Shown here: one piece after another, positions 22,721 to 56,258 of the stretch | Position numbering within the stretch: position 1 is the stretch's first letter | Layout of the letters: each line of letters starts with the position of its first letter | Assembly: GCA_029721435.1 (NCBI GenBank) | Contig: CM056573.1 | Coordinates: 150,557,947-150,621,946, forward strand | Reading direction: 5' to 3' | DNA length: 64,000 nt | DNA from: Gymnothorax reevesii | Lineage: Eukaryota; Chordata; Actinopteri; Anguilliformes; Muraenidae | Notes under the pieces: generated by a model | The model's database searches: none | The model's input: the letters and a program-made list of their open reading frames with translations, nothing else | Told to the model about the DNA's origin: nothing | Translations under genes and position numbers: made by a program

Positions 22721-24325
22721 TACATACATGGCTAACTTAATCGAAGGCAACAAAACTAACTTGGCTAGCTATTTCATACTTGGCTAACCTATCTTACCGA
22801 GTCTGAGTTCGCTAATGTTGGCCTCATGACGCTACTTAGCGTTAGCCAGAGGCACACGCTGTCGGAAACTTTATTATTGCAATGGTGGGGATGATTTTAC
22901 CTTGTAACTTTCGCCGTTGAGGTTAACGCGTTACCTGCCTAGCCGGTTACGTGGGTTGGTTAGCGCGCAGATGTCTTACTTGTCGGTATAACTTAAGTTT
23001 GCCTGGGATGGCAGTCTTCGAGCAGCCTGTGATTGCGTAGCATTTGTACATTGAAACTGACATTAACCCGGTTAGCTAACTAGCTATCCTGTCTTTAATA
23101 TAAATACTGACGGTAGCTAGTTAGCTAACGTTAGCTGTAACGAATTCCATTGATTGAAAAGGGGATTTCGGTGTAAAAAGAAAATAAGATTAACTAGCGT
23201 ATCCTGGCTACATTAATGGCTTTGAAACGTTAGCTAGTCCAAGTTTTTCCCTGGCTAGCGAACCGAGCTAGCGGTAACTTAGTTGTTGAAGTTGTAATCG
23301 CACTCCGTATGTGGGTATGAATACAACCTCGCTTGCTAAGCATCTCAAGTCGATGTACTCGCTAACTTTGGTAACCTGAAAAGTTTTATTTCTTTAGCCA
23401 ACTGTTTGCCAATTAGCTGGCGAGCGCTCAGCTGTACTGGCCGTAATGCTGAAGTTAGTGGGCTGATGTTCGCACTCGGCGGAAGCTACTGTGTTGTTTT
23501 ATTGTTGGAGTAATTGATTGTGTTTATAGAACTAGCCAGCTAACTCGGTGTTGATTTCGCTGGTGTTGGTTAACCTAACGTCAGGTCATGTAGATCGCTG
23601 GCTTAATTGTAACGATAGTATAGCTAACCAACTTCAGCTAAGTATTTGAGTAACGTTTGATAATGTACATTTTAACGAGTTTGAATGTGTGAGTGTATAG
23701 CTTAAATTAGTGGTTATTTTTCATTTGTAGCGTAAGTTAGGCTAGTTAGCAGGCCAGTTTTAAGTTGATTGTATGGAGAAATGGTTTGGCATGTGCCAGC
23801 GTTCACTTTTAAATGGGCAGTAGGGGCAATGGCCGTGGATTGACCCTCGAGTGCTACGGATCGGCCGAGTTAACGTTCGTCAAGTTGGTGCATTTTAACC
23901 GAAGTTCAACTTAGTTCCAGTGCTGTGACTACAAATCCGAGTTCATTTTAAGATTGAGCCTCAAAGTGACGTTTTCAGCTGGGCTCTCATGCTGCATTCG
24001 CTAACGCGTCCCAGGAGCCATGTTTCCGAGACACGACTGGTGATCCGTCCTTTTTACCTCACGGATTCACTGTCCGAGTGATCCTCCCTCGTACCTTTCA
24101 CGACACGACTCGTGTTTACGAGCGTTACCGAATGCAGCATGAACGATCAGCGTGTGGCTATTAAAATATGTTGGTAGCGAGGGCAAACTGCTGGCTCGAA
24201 AGCTACGGGGCTTGCTCGTGAAGTAAAGTTTGCTTGTGAACTGAAGTGTGTTGTAACCTTGTCTACTAGTAAGATAAATTATGCTTTCCCAGACGGTTAG
24301 CTCGGTTTGGCAGATTCTTGCGACT

Positions 24326-24436
24326 AAAGGTGCTTTCACACTGGACGCGAAACGAACTTTTCGCACGACAGATTACATACGAAGTCAATGCAAAGACGCG
24401 AAAAATTCGTCTCGCGTCAGGTGTGAAAGCAGCTTA
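24326..24436. mobile_element. CG-rich palindromic MITE, copy 1
   Basis: Left aggtgctttcacactggacg and right cgcgtcaggtgtgaaagcag are inverted copies. It is the same family as 49315-49488. It is short, non-coding and lies in the ddx6 5' intron. Confidence 0.75.
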
Positions 24437-25039
24437 ACTGGGTCGCCATGTGTTAAGCGTAGCTAAGGCCGAAATGGCCTGACACGCTGAATAAAATTGC
24501 ACCTAGAGTTTGTGTGGCTGAAAATTCCCTTTGAAAAATCTCTTTTGGCAGAAAAATGAGCCAGTTGGCAAATTTTAGTCGCATGCGATACAGTTTGGAC
24601 CTAATCAGCTATAGACGTGGCGGAATTTGGCTCAAAGACTTGGAGCTTACTAACAAAGTAATGATCTCAGTAACATGAACAGGGAAAAGAGCCATGTTCG
24701 GAAGACTGCTGTCGTTGGATAACCCAGGCAGATGTTAACCAGCTGACGGTGGCTTTCGGAGGTCGATTTTTTGATGTTGAGTGGCTTGCCATCGTCTGTC
24801 GTTAAGCGAGAGTTGTTAGGATTTCTTCTGAATATCTTTAGAAAAAGGCTTCGGCCATAAATCCTTTAGACCATAGTAAGTTACACAACACGATGTTTTG
24901 CGAAAAGTTTCTGGGGATCCGCTAATCGTCCAAGACTGAAACTCGCGGAGAACTCCAACTGCATTCAGAGCATTGAGCTGCCGTTTGTGACTTCGAAATT
25001 TCTGTCGGGGGTGCAGTTTGGTTGGCCAAGTGCACCCTT

Positions 25040-25149
25040 GTAATGCAACGTTTAAAGCCGAAACGCGTGTATTCGCGTCGTTGCATTGTCTTTGAATGTA
25101 ATCCGTCGTGCGAAAAATTCGTTTCGCGTCCGGTGTGTAAGCAGCTTAA
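25040..25149. mobile_element. CG-rich MITE, copy 2 (one end preserved)
   Basis: The right end gtttcgcgtccggtgtgtaa gcagctt matches the family; the left end is not recognisable. The centre (ttgcattgtctttgaatgta) matches the 49.3-kb copy. Confidence 0.65.
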
Positions 25150-25229
25150 GTGTGTTAATGGAGTTGTGCTCCAACAAATTGTGGGCCCTTGATTGTGACC
25201 TCCGCTTCATTTGTGTTCTCTCCTGACAG

Positions 25230-26084
25230 GTAATTCACTTCATATTGCTGTCTTATTTCATTGAGAAGGCCGCAAGCTGCGACTTCCAGATCCTCCTTAC
25301 AGCACGAAGAGCCACAGGGTACGGAGAGAATTGAAGAAAATTGACACTACCCTTTCACGCCGTTCTGCTCTTGTATTGGAAATTCCATTGAATTTTTGAA
25401 ATTCACCGTTTCACAGAAGGATCCTTTTTTGCGAAGTGAAGATCTCAGCGAGATTAAAAAGATGTAAATTTGAGGATCGAAGTCATCAATTTACAGTAAA
25501 TTAAGGTGCGAGTGTTTATTGAAACTAACAATAGAAGTGATTCAGGAACGAGAAGGTATCCTGCCTTTTGAACAGTAGTTCAGGAGATAATTTGCCACTG
25601 AGCTCAACTTTTGAACCCTTAAAAAAAAAAAAAAAAATAGCGGTGATTTTTTTTTTCAGTTCAGATTGCTTTTGCAGTGCTGAAACGGGACGACTTTCCA
25701 TTATACACGTTCACATATAATTTTCTATATTGTGTTCGTGTGTATCTATTTATTCATATAGCTAAATGCTAATTTTTTCTTCGTATGGAAGAGTTTTTGT
25801 GTACATAAACCCATTTCATACGTCAGGCGCTCTTATTTTGAGGTCTGCACTGTACGTATGCCTGTGTATATAAAATAAAAAAATAAAGCTCGGGGCAATT
25901 TTAGTTCCCGGTTTTTTTGGGGGGTTTTTTTTTTTAAGGGTTATTTTTTTCTTTTGTGAGCCGTGTCCTATAAGGGCGATTAGTTTAAGGAAACCAGCAA
26001 CAAAAGTATTCGGAGTGGTTGAAAGTCAGGTAATCTTCAAATTTCCACCAAGTTTTTGAAGTGCCCAGAAAACTTTTGAAACCA
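25230..26084 (+). other. ddx6: probable ddx6 5' UTR part of exon 2
   Basis: A good acceptor (ttctctcctgacag, ending 25229) precedes about 855 bases with no in-frame upstream extension of the protein. The stretch includes an A17 run (25621-25637) and T-rich runs near 25910-25950. Mammalian DDX6 mRNA is also remembered to have a long 5' leader. The true acceptor could be elsewhere. Confidence 0.45.
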
Positions 26085-46072
<19,988 letters not shown>

Positions 46073-46097
46073 CTGGTAAGAATCACTGAGTCCATTA

Positions 46098-46298
46098 AGG
46101 CGGGGAGCTCAACCTGGTTTTTAAAGGGGCAGGAGAATGTAGGTTTTCATTCCTACTGAGCAGAAGCACACCCGATACAGCTAATCAACTGTGCAAACAG
46201 ATTAGTTGATTTCATTTTTATATCAGGTGTGCTTCAGCTTGTTTGGAATGATCACCTACATTCCCCTGGCCCTTTTACAGACCAGTTTGAGACTTCTG
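46098..46298. mobile_element. palindromic MITE after ddx6 stop
   Basis: The arms ctcaacctggtttttaaagg and, in complement, ctcaaactggtctgtaaaag pair, as do ggaatgtaggtga-type inner words. The ends are imprecise, so the superfamily was not decided. Confidence 0.65.
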
Positions 46299-48945
46299 CA
46301 TTTTGGCCCAGATGCTTAAAGAGCTTGGGACATGAAATTCTGCTCTATTTATTATGTGATATAATGCTACGTAATACCCATCTCGAACAATTATGTCTCC
46401 GCCTTCCTGGGGGGAGAGAGAGAGACACATCGTTTTTGCCTGAATTCCCGTCGGCGTTCCCATTTGTTTCCGGAGCATAACTCTGAAACTGTTTGACCGA
46501 TTCTCACCAAATTTCATATAGTGTCTCTCCATAACATGCAGATGTGCCTTTTGAGGGTTTGAACTGCTTTTCTATTTAAATGGCTCTCTAGCGCCACCAA
46601 GAAACATTTCATTTGCACTTAGACGGCCACCACGACTGGTAGGAAAGTCCTAGAGACATGGAACCAACACTATATTGTTCATCTCATCAAGGCCTAAAAA
46701 TGATCAATCGACACCCATTACCTAAATCGAACGGGAAGTCCGCAATTTGCATATCAAAATTTTTTCGCCTAAATTTGCCCTCGAACAAATGCAAACTCCT
46801 TTAAGGGCGTTTATCGTATCGACCCCAAATGCTAAAAGATGATGAAGCGCACTCTACCGATGAAAACTACTGTTCAACTTTTTCAAAAGTCGAATGTTGG
46901 ATTTTATGAGGCGTCAAAGATGGGGTCCCCAGCCACTTTGACTGCCCTTTTTCGATGCGTAGGCAATTTCCAACCTTCATTTGACCCCTGAAACATGCTT
47001 GAAAACAAACCAAATTTTGCAGTCTTTTCTACATGGCTTCAAATATTTTTACAATCTGAAAATTCTCCACCAAAGAGACAAAATGGCTCTCTACCGCCTC
47101 CCAAAAACGCCAAAATGGGACTTTCGCTTTCACCACAACCTGTTGCAATGTCATAAAATTCTGAAAAAAAATCACTCATTGCTGTACCATGCCCTGTACT
47201 GTGACCTAATTTCGTGAAAATACATTTGAGACTTTTTGAAATGAAAATTTTTACGCACATAATACACTGTACAGTAAGATGTTCATTCTTGCTGTGGACA
47301 AACCGTTCATCATATCAAAATGTCCTTTGGTATAATTCATAATCTCCATGTCGCCAAACAAACTGCCAAGTATGGTACCATTTCAATTGTTATTGCTTGA
47401 GACATGAACATGTTATGAATATTCATATTTTGAAAAATATATTGACGCACTTTTGAATTCACCATAAGTTGCAGTGTATAAAACTTTTGTCTTTCTTCAG
47501 TGAACATGCTCCCGAAATTTCAGCTTTCTAGGATTTACCTGGAAGAAGCATTTATTAATTTCTTATTTATTCATTTTCAGTGTTTTTCTTTGTGCTGCTA
47601 CACATTCTGACCACCGGGTGGCAGTAGGATCACATGGCTCATCTCCCTTCACTAAGTTCATGAATGGGGGAAGGTTGCACAATACACAGCAGTGATAAAA
47701 TCTGCTTCTGAAAGTTTGACCAGGTCGCATGGGTCATAGCTCCATTATACTAAAGAAAAATCTCTTTCAGTAAAGGGGTTTGCACTCAACATAAAATATT
47801 TTCATCAGTCTCGTGCTTTCCCACGAATGACAATGCTCGACGGCACTCGAACGCGTCTCGCCCCTGTCTCGACATGCGCGGGAGGGCGAGGACCCGTCCA
47901 ACGCTGCTTGCAGCTTTAATATTTTTCTGTTTCCATGGCAACAATTTGGACTTAGGCATATTGAAGGGTGGGACTCGTTTCGGGACCATAACTCTAAAAT
48001 GTGAAATGGGGGAAGGGGGAGACATCTGTTTTCACGTGTAAAAACCATTCTAGTTGGTGATTGTTTTAATATCGTGTACTTTGCGCAATGTTTAAAAAAA
48101 TTAATTTTATCTGCTAAAATTATCCACTTGAGGGAACACCCCTTTGCCTCAATCGAGAACATCTGCACTGGGCCAGCTCAGCCACGTTACGTCATAAGTT
48201 GTGCACGGATTGTGTCTAGGTGGTTAGCCGTAGTTCACGACTTTGGTCTGGACGGAGAATATCTTAATGAATGGACCATCAAAAATCACGAGAGTGAATT
48301 GAAAGCGATGTGTAGTGTGGGGATGCAGAGCAACGCATGCATATGGCCAGAGAATGGTTCTGTGGCCTAAAGATCAGAGATATCGAGAAAAACAAGTCGA
48401 GTGTTCATGTTTTTACATATCATTATCGTTTCTCTGCATTGCCTGTTCAATACCCAGCCAACTTGCTGTTCAGTGTGATCTAGCCAGCTAAGTAGTGAAA
48501 TGATACTATTCACGGCGCTCTATTTATTCCTGTGCACTGTGTGCTTCCTAGCTTACTACCTAATGTTAGCAAGCGGCAAGATATGGCTTACACATGTTGT
48601 GGAATCATTCACGACTCTATATTTCTGCGCGCTGCATGTTTGCTCGCTATCTAGCTAATAATAACGAGCTGCGCTGTACGGCTTACACCCATTGTTTCAA
48701 AAGCTCATGAAACACTGAAATGTGCACAGAAATGAATAGAGCCGCCAACAGTATCCTTTCACTACTGGCTAGATCTGGGGTGAGTTAAACCACCACTGAT
48801 GCTATTCTTAACCTGATATGTTATATACTAGCACTCTGTCAGTGGGGATCCACTGGTTCTGTTTTATGTAACTTTGTCTTTATACTATAGTGAACAATGC
48901 ACCATTGCTGCAGATATGCACCTGGTGGAATCTAGATTTGCTGGA

Positions 48946-48960
48946 CGCGCGCGCGCGCAT

Positions 48961-49040
<80 letters not shown>
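48946..49040. repeat. (GC)n then (CA)n microsatellite
   Basis: A short GC alternation is followed by about 39 CA units. All four overlapping frames (poly His-Thr or Cys-Val) are artefacts. Confidence 0.98.
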
Positions 49041-49047
<7 letters not shown>

Positions 49048-49314
49048 CTCGGGCCACTCGGCTATTATAATTATAATATATATATTCTTGATAGGTGAGG
49101 TAACCAAACGTCAGGTCTATTGAATTCACTTAAGGTTGAAAAGTGAGTAGGCTGGTTATCCAACACGCCGTCTACAACAGTTGTAGAACCGGAATAATAA
49201 TCATTCTGCTATTTGACTGGTAAGTGTTGTTTGGGACAAGTGGAGTCACTGACAATTAACTGTCCTCATTGCTCGAGTACTCAGGCTGGAATCTGTATGG
49301 TTCTGAATCCCGTG

Positions 49315-49488
49315 TTAAGCTGCTTTCACACCGGATGCAAAACGATTTTTTTTCGCACTGCAGATTGCATTCAAAGTCATTGCAAAGATGCGAATACAGG
49401 TGACGCGTATTAGCGTGTCTGCATTGACTTTGAATTTAATCTTTTGTGCGAAGAAATTCGTTTCGCGTCTGGTGTGGAAGCAGCTTTA
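49315..49488. mobile_element. CG-rich palindromic MITE, copy 3 (best preserved)
   Basis: Left ttaagctgctttcacaccgg and right ctggtgtggaagcagcttta are inverted, as are inner words (ttcgcactgcagattgcatt and complement). It is the same family as the copies at 24326 and 25040. Confidence 0.8.
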
Positions 49489-49828
49489 TGTTGAGTTTCC
49501 TCATCTTCCATAATAAAGTCGTCGTCGTCTTCATCAAAATGGACAGATTCAATTCTGAGGAACTATCAGAATCTGACTCGGATACCATCATTGTTGGACG
49601 CTCAGTCGTTCACAGTATACAACTTATGACATGACCACACAGGGGAGTGCAAGAATCGCTTTTCTGTGTTGCTCAGAATGTTTGTTACTGAGGGGGGCGG
49701 GGCAAGTAACAAAAAAAAGATAAAAAAAATTTTTCTACATTTTCAGGCAGATGATGAGAATTCTTTTGTTTTAATTGTTAACTCTTATATTCATAAACTT
49801 GCTCAGTGCATGTCCTAAGCTCTGTAAG

Positions 49829-51140
49829 ACACTGAACAAAAATATAAATGCAGTACACACCAATTACTAAGGTCGTCTGCTGATTAAAATGGATTCACAA
49901 AGCCCTCACTTATTCATGTCAAGTGATAAGGGAGGCAAATATGCATTTGTAGGCAACAGAAGTCCCCGAAATAGAAGGTACCAAATGAATAACTGAATAT
50001 CAGTCCTTATCTTCTGTGACCACCATATGTTGCAACACAGCACATCTCCATCACATAGAATTGTTCAGGTTGTTATTTATGGCCTGTGGAGTGATCTCTC
50101 ACCTTAAATTCCTGCGGCATTGGATATATGTAAAAACTGACAACTGGTCGTGCCAGTCCAGAGCATCAGAAACTTGCTCTATGGGTAGCAGATCTGGTGA
50201 AGTATGCAGGCCATTGAAGGACAATGGGCATTTCAGCTCCTAGGAATTTTATATCCTTGCAACATTGGGCCTGGCGTTGTGATGCATAACTGAGACGGAA
50301 TGGCTGAGGAGGAATGGCGTGGCAGTGGTCCTCAGGATCTCATCACGGTGTCTCTGCATTCAAAATGCAGTGGATCTGCTCTGTGCAGATGAAGTCAGGT
50401 GATTGGGCAGTGAAGAGGACCACTCTCCAGTCTGCCTGTTGCCGTTGACGGTGAGCTCTTGTCCACTGATGTGAACAAGAGCTGTAATGCAATTTTGACA
50501 CTGATCTACAGTCAAATATAAGAGTCCCGTGAGGATGGGAACGGGCGAATGACCTACCCTCAGGTGATTTCTTACAGTCTTGGCAAAATTTCTTCTTTTG
50601 TTTTATCAACCAACAGTTTCACCAGGTGTCTCTGTGGCTGCCTTCATCCGATCGCGCTGGTGAAGGAATCTGATGTGGTAGTTACGGGCTGGCATGGTTA
50701 CAAATGATCTGTGCTCGTGAGACCAGTCATACGTGCTTCCAAAATCTCTGAAACAGGGCTGGAGGCAACTTATGATGGAGAACTCAGCCAAGAGCTTGAC
50801 AGGATATAGTCAACATGCTAATTGAAAATGGACAAAGAGCATCTTTTGGGTACCATGTCCTGCAAGTGCCAAAAAACTTTTTGTATTGCCTTTTTTGACT
50901 CGGCATCACAAAGAATGCCTATGCAGTGGTCATGGCTTTTAATCAACGACTTGATATGTTCCACCTGTGCTGAAGGTGGAAACACCTCGACAGATGAGAA
51001 ATGTTTGCAAACAGGGATGTAATCAAATTTGGGCTGTGAGAGAAATAAATTTTTTCCATTTCGAAAAGAAGTCTATTTCAACCTTCAACATATAAACAAT
51101 TGCAGCAAAAATAAGTTAAGCATTTTTATTTGTTCAGTGT
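49829..51140 (-). mobile_element. Tc1-like transposon relic
   Basis: Ends acactgaacaaaaatataaa and, in complement, acactgaacaaataaaaatg pair. Minus-strand remnants at 50343-50791 match no intact transposase, and the catalytic motifs are not readable. The termini resemble a Tc1-like family common in fish. It is dead. Confidence 0.75.
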
Positions 51141-51765
51141 GGATTGTCACATTGGCTTTTAAGTCCTACACTGTTTGAAATGTACACTTATGTACTCCGG
51201 GTAGGCATGTGGATGAAATGGTTGAAAGGGCTGCAGAGTCTGACCGCATTTTGACGGTTGGTGTAAGGGGCCTTGTGCATGGATTAAAATGATTCATTTC
51301 TTTAGTTTGTAAAGTTTCAGTCTAATTGGATGCATGTGCCCAATTAAGTTTGGGCTCATTAAGCATTATTGACTACATAAATATTCACTACCTAACAGCT
51401 CCCTGTGACTAAAGCTGAAATACCTTGATCGCCATCTAGTGGCTGGCTGCAGTACAGGTTATACACCTGCGCCCTCCTGGTTCGTGGGAAGGACATGGGC
51501 CACACTGTAATTAAAATACATGTCTAATTTTTTGCCAAATATGGTTTGTCATTTTAAGTGGTTATCATACTGATATGTTCAATTGTTCAGTTTTTCTAAT
51601 AAGGCTGGTTTTATCTAGTTAAGTGGTACCATTAACAGGGGATGTAAAATCATGATTGATAGGTATGACTGACAGTGACATTGAGGAAGTCACCCGCTGG
51701 CTTATTTTCGGGAATAGTTCGGAAGCGTAATGCTACCGTTGAGAAGAGAGATAATTTTAACATTA

Positions 51766-53717
51766 TACAAAACCCAAAACCAGTGAAGTTGGCACGTTAT
51801 GTAAATCATATATAAAAACAGAATGCATGTTTGATTTGAACAATGATTTGCAAATCCTTTTCAACTTGTATTCAATTGAATACACTGCAAAGACAAGATG
51901 TTTAATGTTCAAACAGAGAAACTTTTTTTTTTTTTGCAAATAGTCATTAACTTATAATTTAAAGACTGCAACACATTGCAAAAAAGTTGGCACAGGGGCC
52001 TTTTTACCACTGTGTTACATTGCCTTTCCTTTTAATGACACTCTGTAAATGTTTGGGAACTGAGGAGACCAATTTTTGAAGCTTTTCAGGTGGAACTCTT
52101 TCCCATTCTTGCTTGATGTACAGCTTAAGTTGTTCAACAGTCCGGGGTCTTTGTCATATTTTACACTTCATAATGCGCCACACATTTTCAATGGGAGACA
52201 GGTCTGGACTACAGGAAGGCCAGTCTAGTACCCGCACTCCTTTACTACGGAGCCATGCTGTTGTAACACGTGCAGAATGTGGCTTGGCATTGTCTTGCTG
52301 AAATAAGCAGGGGCGTCCATGAAAAAGACGTTGCTTGGATGGCAACATATGTTGTTCCAAAACCTGTATGTACCTTTCAGCATTAATGGTGCCTTCACAT
52401 ATGTGTAAGTTGCCCATGCCTTGGGCACTAATATACCCCCATACCATCACAGACGCTGGCTTTTGAACTTTGCGCCTATAACAGTCCGGATGATTCTTTT
52501 TCTCTTTGGTCCGGAGGACACGACGTCCGCAGTTTCCAAAAACAATTTGAAATGTGGACTCGTCAGCCCACAGAACACTTTTCCGCTTTGCATCAGTCCA
52601 TCTTGGGCGGCACGGTGGCACAGTGGTTAGCACTGCTGCCTCACAGCAAGAAGGTTGCGGAATCTGGCCTGGGACCTTTCTGTGTGGAGTTTGCATGTTC
52701 TCCCCGTGTTCGCGTGGGTTTCCTCCGGGTACTCCGGTTTCCCCCACCCACAAAAACATGCCTCATAGGAACACTCCAACCAGTACCCCTGACCAAGGAA
52801 CTGGCTTTAGAACTGGAGTTGGTCCCCGGGCGCTGCTCTGTGGCTGCCCACTGCTCCTAACTATAGGATGGGTCAAATGCAGAGGACAAATTACCCCACG
52901 GGGTTCAATAAAGTATATTATTATTATTATTATTATTATCTTAGATGAGCTTGGGCCCAGCGAAGCCGGCGGCGTTTCTGGGTGCTGTTGATAAATGGCT
53001 TTCGTTTTGCATTGTAGAGTTTTAACTTGCACTTGCAGATGTAGCGACGAACTGTAGTTGCTGACAGTGGTTTTCTGAAGTGTTCCTGAGCCCATGTGGT
53101 GATGTCCTTTACACACTGATGTCGGTTTTGATGCAGTACCGCCTGAGGGATCGAAGGTCACGGAAATTCAATGTTGGTTTTCGGCCTTGTCGCTTACGTG
53201 CAGTGATTTCTCCAGATTCTCTGAACCTTTTGACGATATTACTGACTGTAGATGATGAAATCCCTAAATTTCTTGCAATGGCTTGTTGAGGAATGTTGTT
53301 TTTAAACTGTTCGACCATCAGCTCACGCATTTGTTCATTAAGTGGTGACCCTCGCCCCATCCTTGTTTGTGAATCACTGAGCATTTCAGGGAAGCTGCTT
53401 TTATACCCAATCATGGCACCCACCTCTTCCCAATCAGCCCATTCACCTGTGGGATGTTCCAAATAAGTGTTGGATGAGCATTCCTCAACTGTCTTTTTTG
53501 CCACTTGTGCCAGCTTTTTTGAAACGTTGCAGGCATCAAATTCCAAATGAGCTAATATTTGCAAAAAAGTACAAAGTTTACCTGTTTGAACATTAAGTAA
53601 CTTGTCTTTGCAGTGTATTCAATTGAATATAGGTTTAAAAGGATTTGCAAATCATTGTATTCTGTTTTTATTTACGATTTACATATCGTGCCAACTTCAC
53701 TGGTTTTGGGTTTTGTA
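51766..53717 (-). mobile_element. Tc1 transposon interrupted by a SINE
   Basis: The ends tacaaaacccaaaaccagtg are identical and inverted, continuing aagttggcacg, with TA at each border. On the minus strand, 53109-53564 codes the N-terminal helix-turn-helix part (QAIARNLGISSSTVSNIVKR). From 52600 down to 52154 it codes the catalytic part: VLWADESTFQIVFGN, LFQQDNAKPHSARV and WPSCSPDLSPIENVW, which give D, D and E. The SINE at 52605-52937 lies between the two. This is the best-preserved transposase in the window, but it is broken. Confidence 0.93.
52605..52937 (+). mobile_element. tRNA-derived SINE inside the Tc1 element
   Basis: It starts gggcggcacggtggcacagt and carries an A-box-like tggttagcactgctgcc. 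The SINE body has gggacctttctgtgtggagt and tttcctccgggtactccgg. The 3' end is a (TTA)n tail. The direct repeat atctt stands on both sides (52600-52604 and 52938-52942), as expected for target-primed insertion. The B-box region has decayed. Confidence 0.88.
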
Positions 53718-56065
53718 CATGCATAAGTTGCTAGGTCCCAGTGTAATTGTATCTCCCCGATGGCAATAGTTGGGAGATGCAACGGTTTAGATCTGGGGCC
53801 ACCGCCGTGGCCCCGGCTACAGAGATCTTCTGTTCTGGCCTCTTGAAGCCACTATTACTGGAATTTCTCCAAATTTCATTCAGACGAAAATACTGATTGG
53901 ACAATGCTCAAGAGCGAGTTTCGCGCTTTTCGGACATCTGGTATGGCTGCCAGCAGCCATTTTGTCTGAAATTTGGGGATCGGGGAGATGCACGACTCTA
54001 GTTATCTAGTTGGATATAAAGTGATTTTAAAAGTCCAATGAAAATGGACAGTAGAATTGACTATGCTCTGAACATTGTCACGTACTGTTCGTATTGATGC
54101 AATGCTCATAAGTAAAGCCAGTTCCCTAGCAAGCTAGTATAGCAAGATTCTATGAAAGACCATAAGTAGTAATAGAAATCGATAGTAAAAATCTGTGCTC
54201 AGAACAGAGGGGAAAATTACATTTAAGTGCAATCTGTTTGACTTGCTATTCTAGGTAGACGGTCTTATTGGCTCAAGTGTGGCTCAAAGCGGAGGCGGTG
54301 CCACCACTTGGTTCAGAAAAATAAGCATGATGGCAGTTGACAGGAGTTAGTTAGCATCTGACAGGAGCACAGGAGATTGGAAAGGACATTGGACATGGCT
54401 AACCCTTTAACAAGTTTTCAATCGTGGTGAAACCATGCTTCAATTAGCCTAACGCTTGGTTGTGTTTCCGAACTAAACAGTGTAGAATTTATTTGTCTAA
54501 AAATGTAACAACATACTCCCTGTTTCTATTCTAATTCTGAAGCAGTCCAAGTAATTTCAGGGGATGTGCTTGAGACTTAGTAAGGCTGATGTATGGGCGG
54601 GGCCTTGATACTGCCTCTCAACCCCTCGACCACTTCTACGCAGACTCTGGCTACGAATGTGCAAGATGGCAACGTCTGTTTGAAGGATATGTTGGCTCCC
54701 ACTTTGCACAGCATTAACCCTTAACTGTCACCTGCATTTTCTCACATTTGGCCTGGCCCTAATTGGGGCCCAGTGACAGTTACAAGGTTAAGTGGTGGCA
54801 TGTTGTCCATCTTAGTCTATAGCTTGCATCAGTCTCAGCTTGTTTGCAATTCAACTACTGAGTCGTAGCAAATGGAGTGGCTAACCTGCGTAGGTCGTTG
54901 TATTGCACTTGCTTTTTTTTTGATCTGCAGGGATGTATTCATGTTAAGTTGGGTGTCATTGAAGTTATCAATTACCACATGACTCCAAAATGACAATTGC
55001 GTATTTCTGAAACTGCTTACAGAGACGGGCTATATGGTTGAAATGTTGCCCCTGGATAGTTATAATGCTAATGTTAATGTAAGCTGATGGTCCTGCATGA
55101 GTGTGCTGCATGACCTATGTGTCCATGCACACTGTCAGAAAATTCTCAAATCAATTTGCAGAGGATCATTGTGGCACTGGAGAATAGGGAATCTGCAGTA
55201 AATGGACAGTATTGCTATAATCGTGATATCTAATGGCAGTCTCTTTGTTTCTTTCAGGAGAATGGGACACCTGGCACTTGCTCGCACATCTGCGACGGCA
55301 CAGACTTCATCCCTCCTTTTTGTTTTTCCTTTTCTACTTCAGTCCCCCTCAAGCTACTTTCACATCTAGTCCAGCACTGCTCATTCTCTTTGTAGTCAGG
55401 TAAAACTGCCAGAATTGCAGTGCATGAAACCAGCCCATCTGTTGTACTGCCAACTCCCCTGTAAATGAACCATCAATCGGGGGCTGCTGAGGGCCCCAAT
55501 GACCATGAGAAGTGCGCACACATTCTGGTACAACCATTTGGGTGGGTTGGGAGTGACAAAGTTGAAACCATTCAGCTCTTTGAAAGCAGTCTCTGTTTAC
55601 ATGCTTGTGGGCTAGGGTTAGGGATCGCTGCTGGCGATGTGTTCCCACCTGAGCGTTTGGCTTTTGGGACTATTTCCTTCTCAGACGTTTCTGCAGACAG
55701 TGGCGATAATCCAGTTTTCCTGTATCTGCAAATGATAGAGAAAAAAGCCTGAAAAGATAAAATACGACTACTGTTTCACTTCGTTGTTAGAATTCAGAAA
55801 GATGACTTCGCTTGGGGCAGTCCGTGTAAAGAAAAGTCCTGTCCGTTACACCTGCACAGTGTGGAGTTTATGATGAACTGAAATGCTGGTAAGGTTTCTG
55901 AAACCTATCGACACATGGTCAAGCTGAAAAGCACCAATGTTTTCAGGGTTTTTGATTGCACTCCATTTACTTTAATTAGAAAAAATGGAGTGTGTATGCT
56001 TACTGTTGTTGGCTGACATGGGAATGTGCATCATTGACTTACTCATACTTGTCGGGGGGACAGGC

Positions 56066-56258
56066 GGGCGGGCGTCAAACTGCAGTCCTGGAGGCTGCAG
56101 TGTTGGCATGCTTTTGTGGTCTCCTTTTGAATTGGCTGTTAATTAGTGCCTTGACACCAAGGTATGTGGACTCTTTTGCCAATAGGTGACTTAATTATTA
56201 GTACAGAAACACAACAGAACACCAGCAGTCTAGTAGGTCTTCCAGGACAGGCATTTGA
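56066..56258. mobile_element. palindromic MITE relic in ddx6 3' UTR
   Basis: The arms gcgtcaaactgcagtcctgg and, in complement, gtgtcaaatgcctgtcctgg pair, and inner words also pair loosely. It is old and diverged. Confidence 0.55.

Larger units (their letters stand above)
22721..25229 (+). other. ddx6: ddx6 first intron with recurring gctagctaac words
   Basis: The first kilobase is dense in gttagctagc and taacgttagc words and is CpG-richer than the flanks, as is common around teleost promoters. No ORF of note is present. Two copies of a CG-rich MITE lie at 24326-24436 and 25040-25149. Confidence 0.5.
46076..55257 (+). other. ddx6: ddx6 intron within the 3' UTR (inferred)
   Basis: A donor (ctg|gtaaga) lies three bases after the stop, and an acceptor (tttgtttctttcag) ends at 55257. 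The 9.2 kb between hold mainly repeats: a MITE, fish interspersed repeats near 46.4-47.9 kb, a (CA)n run and two Tc1 relics. Stretches at 46310-48940 and 53720-55250 hold no recognised gene. The splice is inferred from signals only. Confidence 0.6.

Noticed and set aside
26061..26084. Earlier ddx6 start at GTG 26061
   Set aside because: It is not an ATG, and the ATG at 26085 gives the family's N-terminus.
48874..49129. Four overlapping frames on both strands
   Set aside because: They are translations of a CA microsatellite.
52154..52759. A 201-codon minus-strand frame as one gene
   Set aside because: Its first part is translated SINE sequence; only the part below 52600 is Tc1 transposase.
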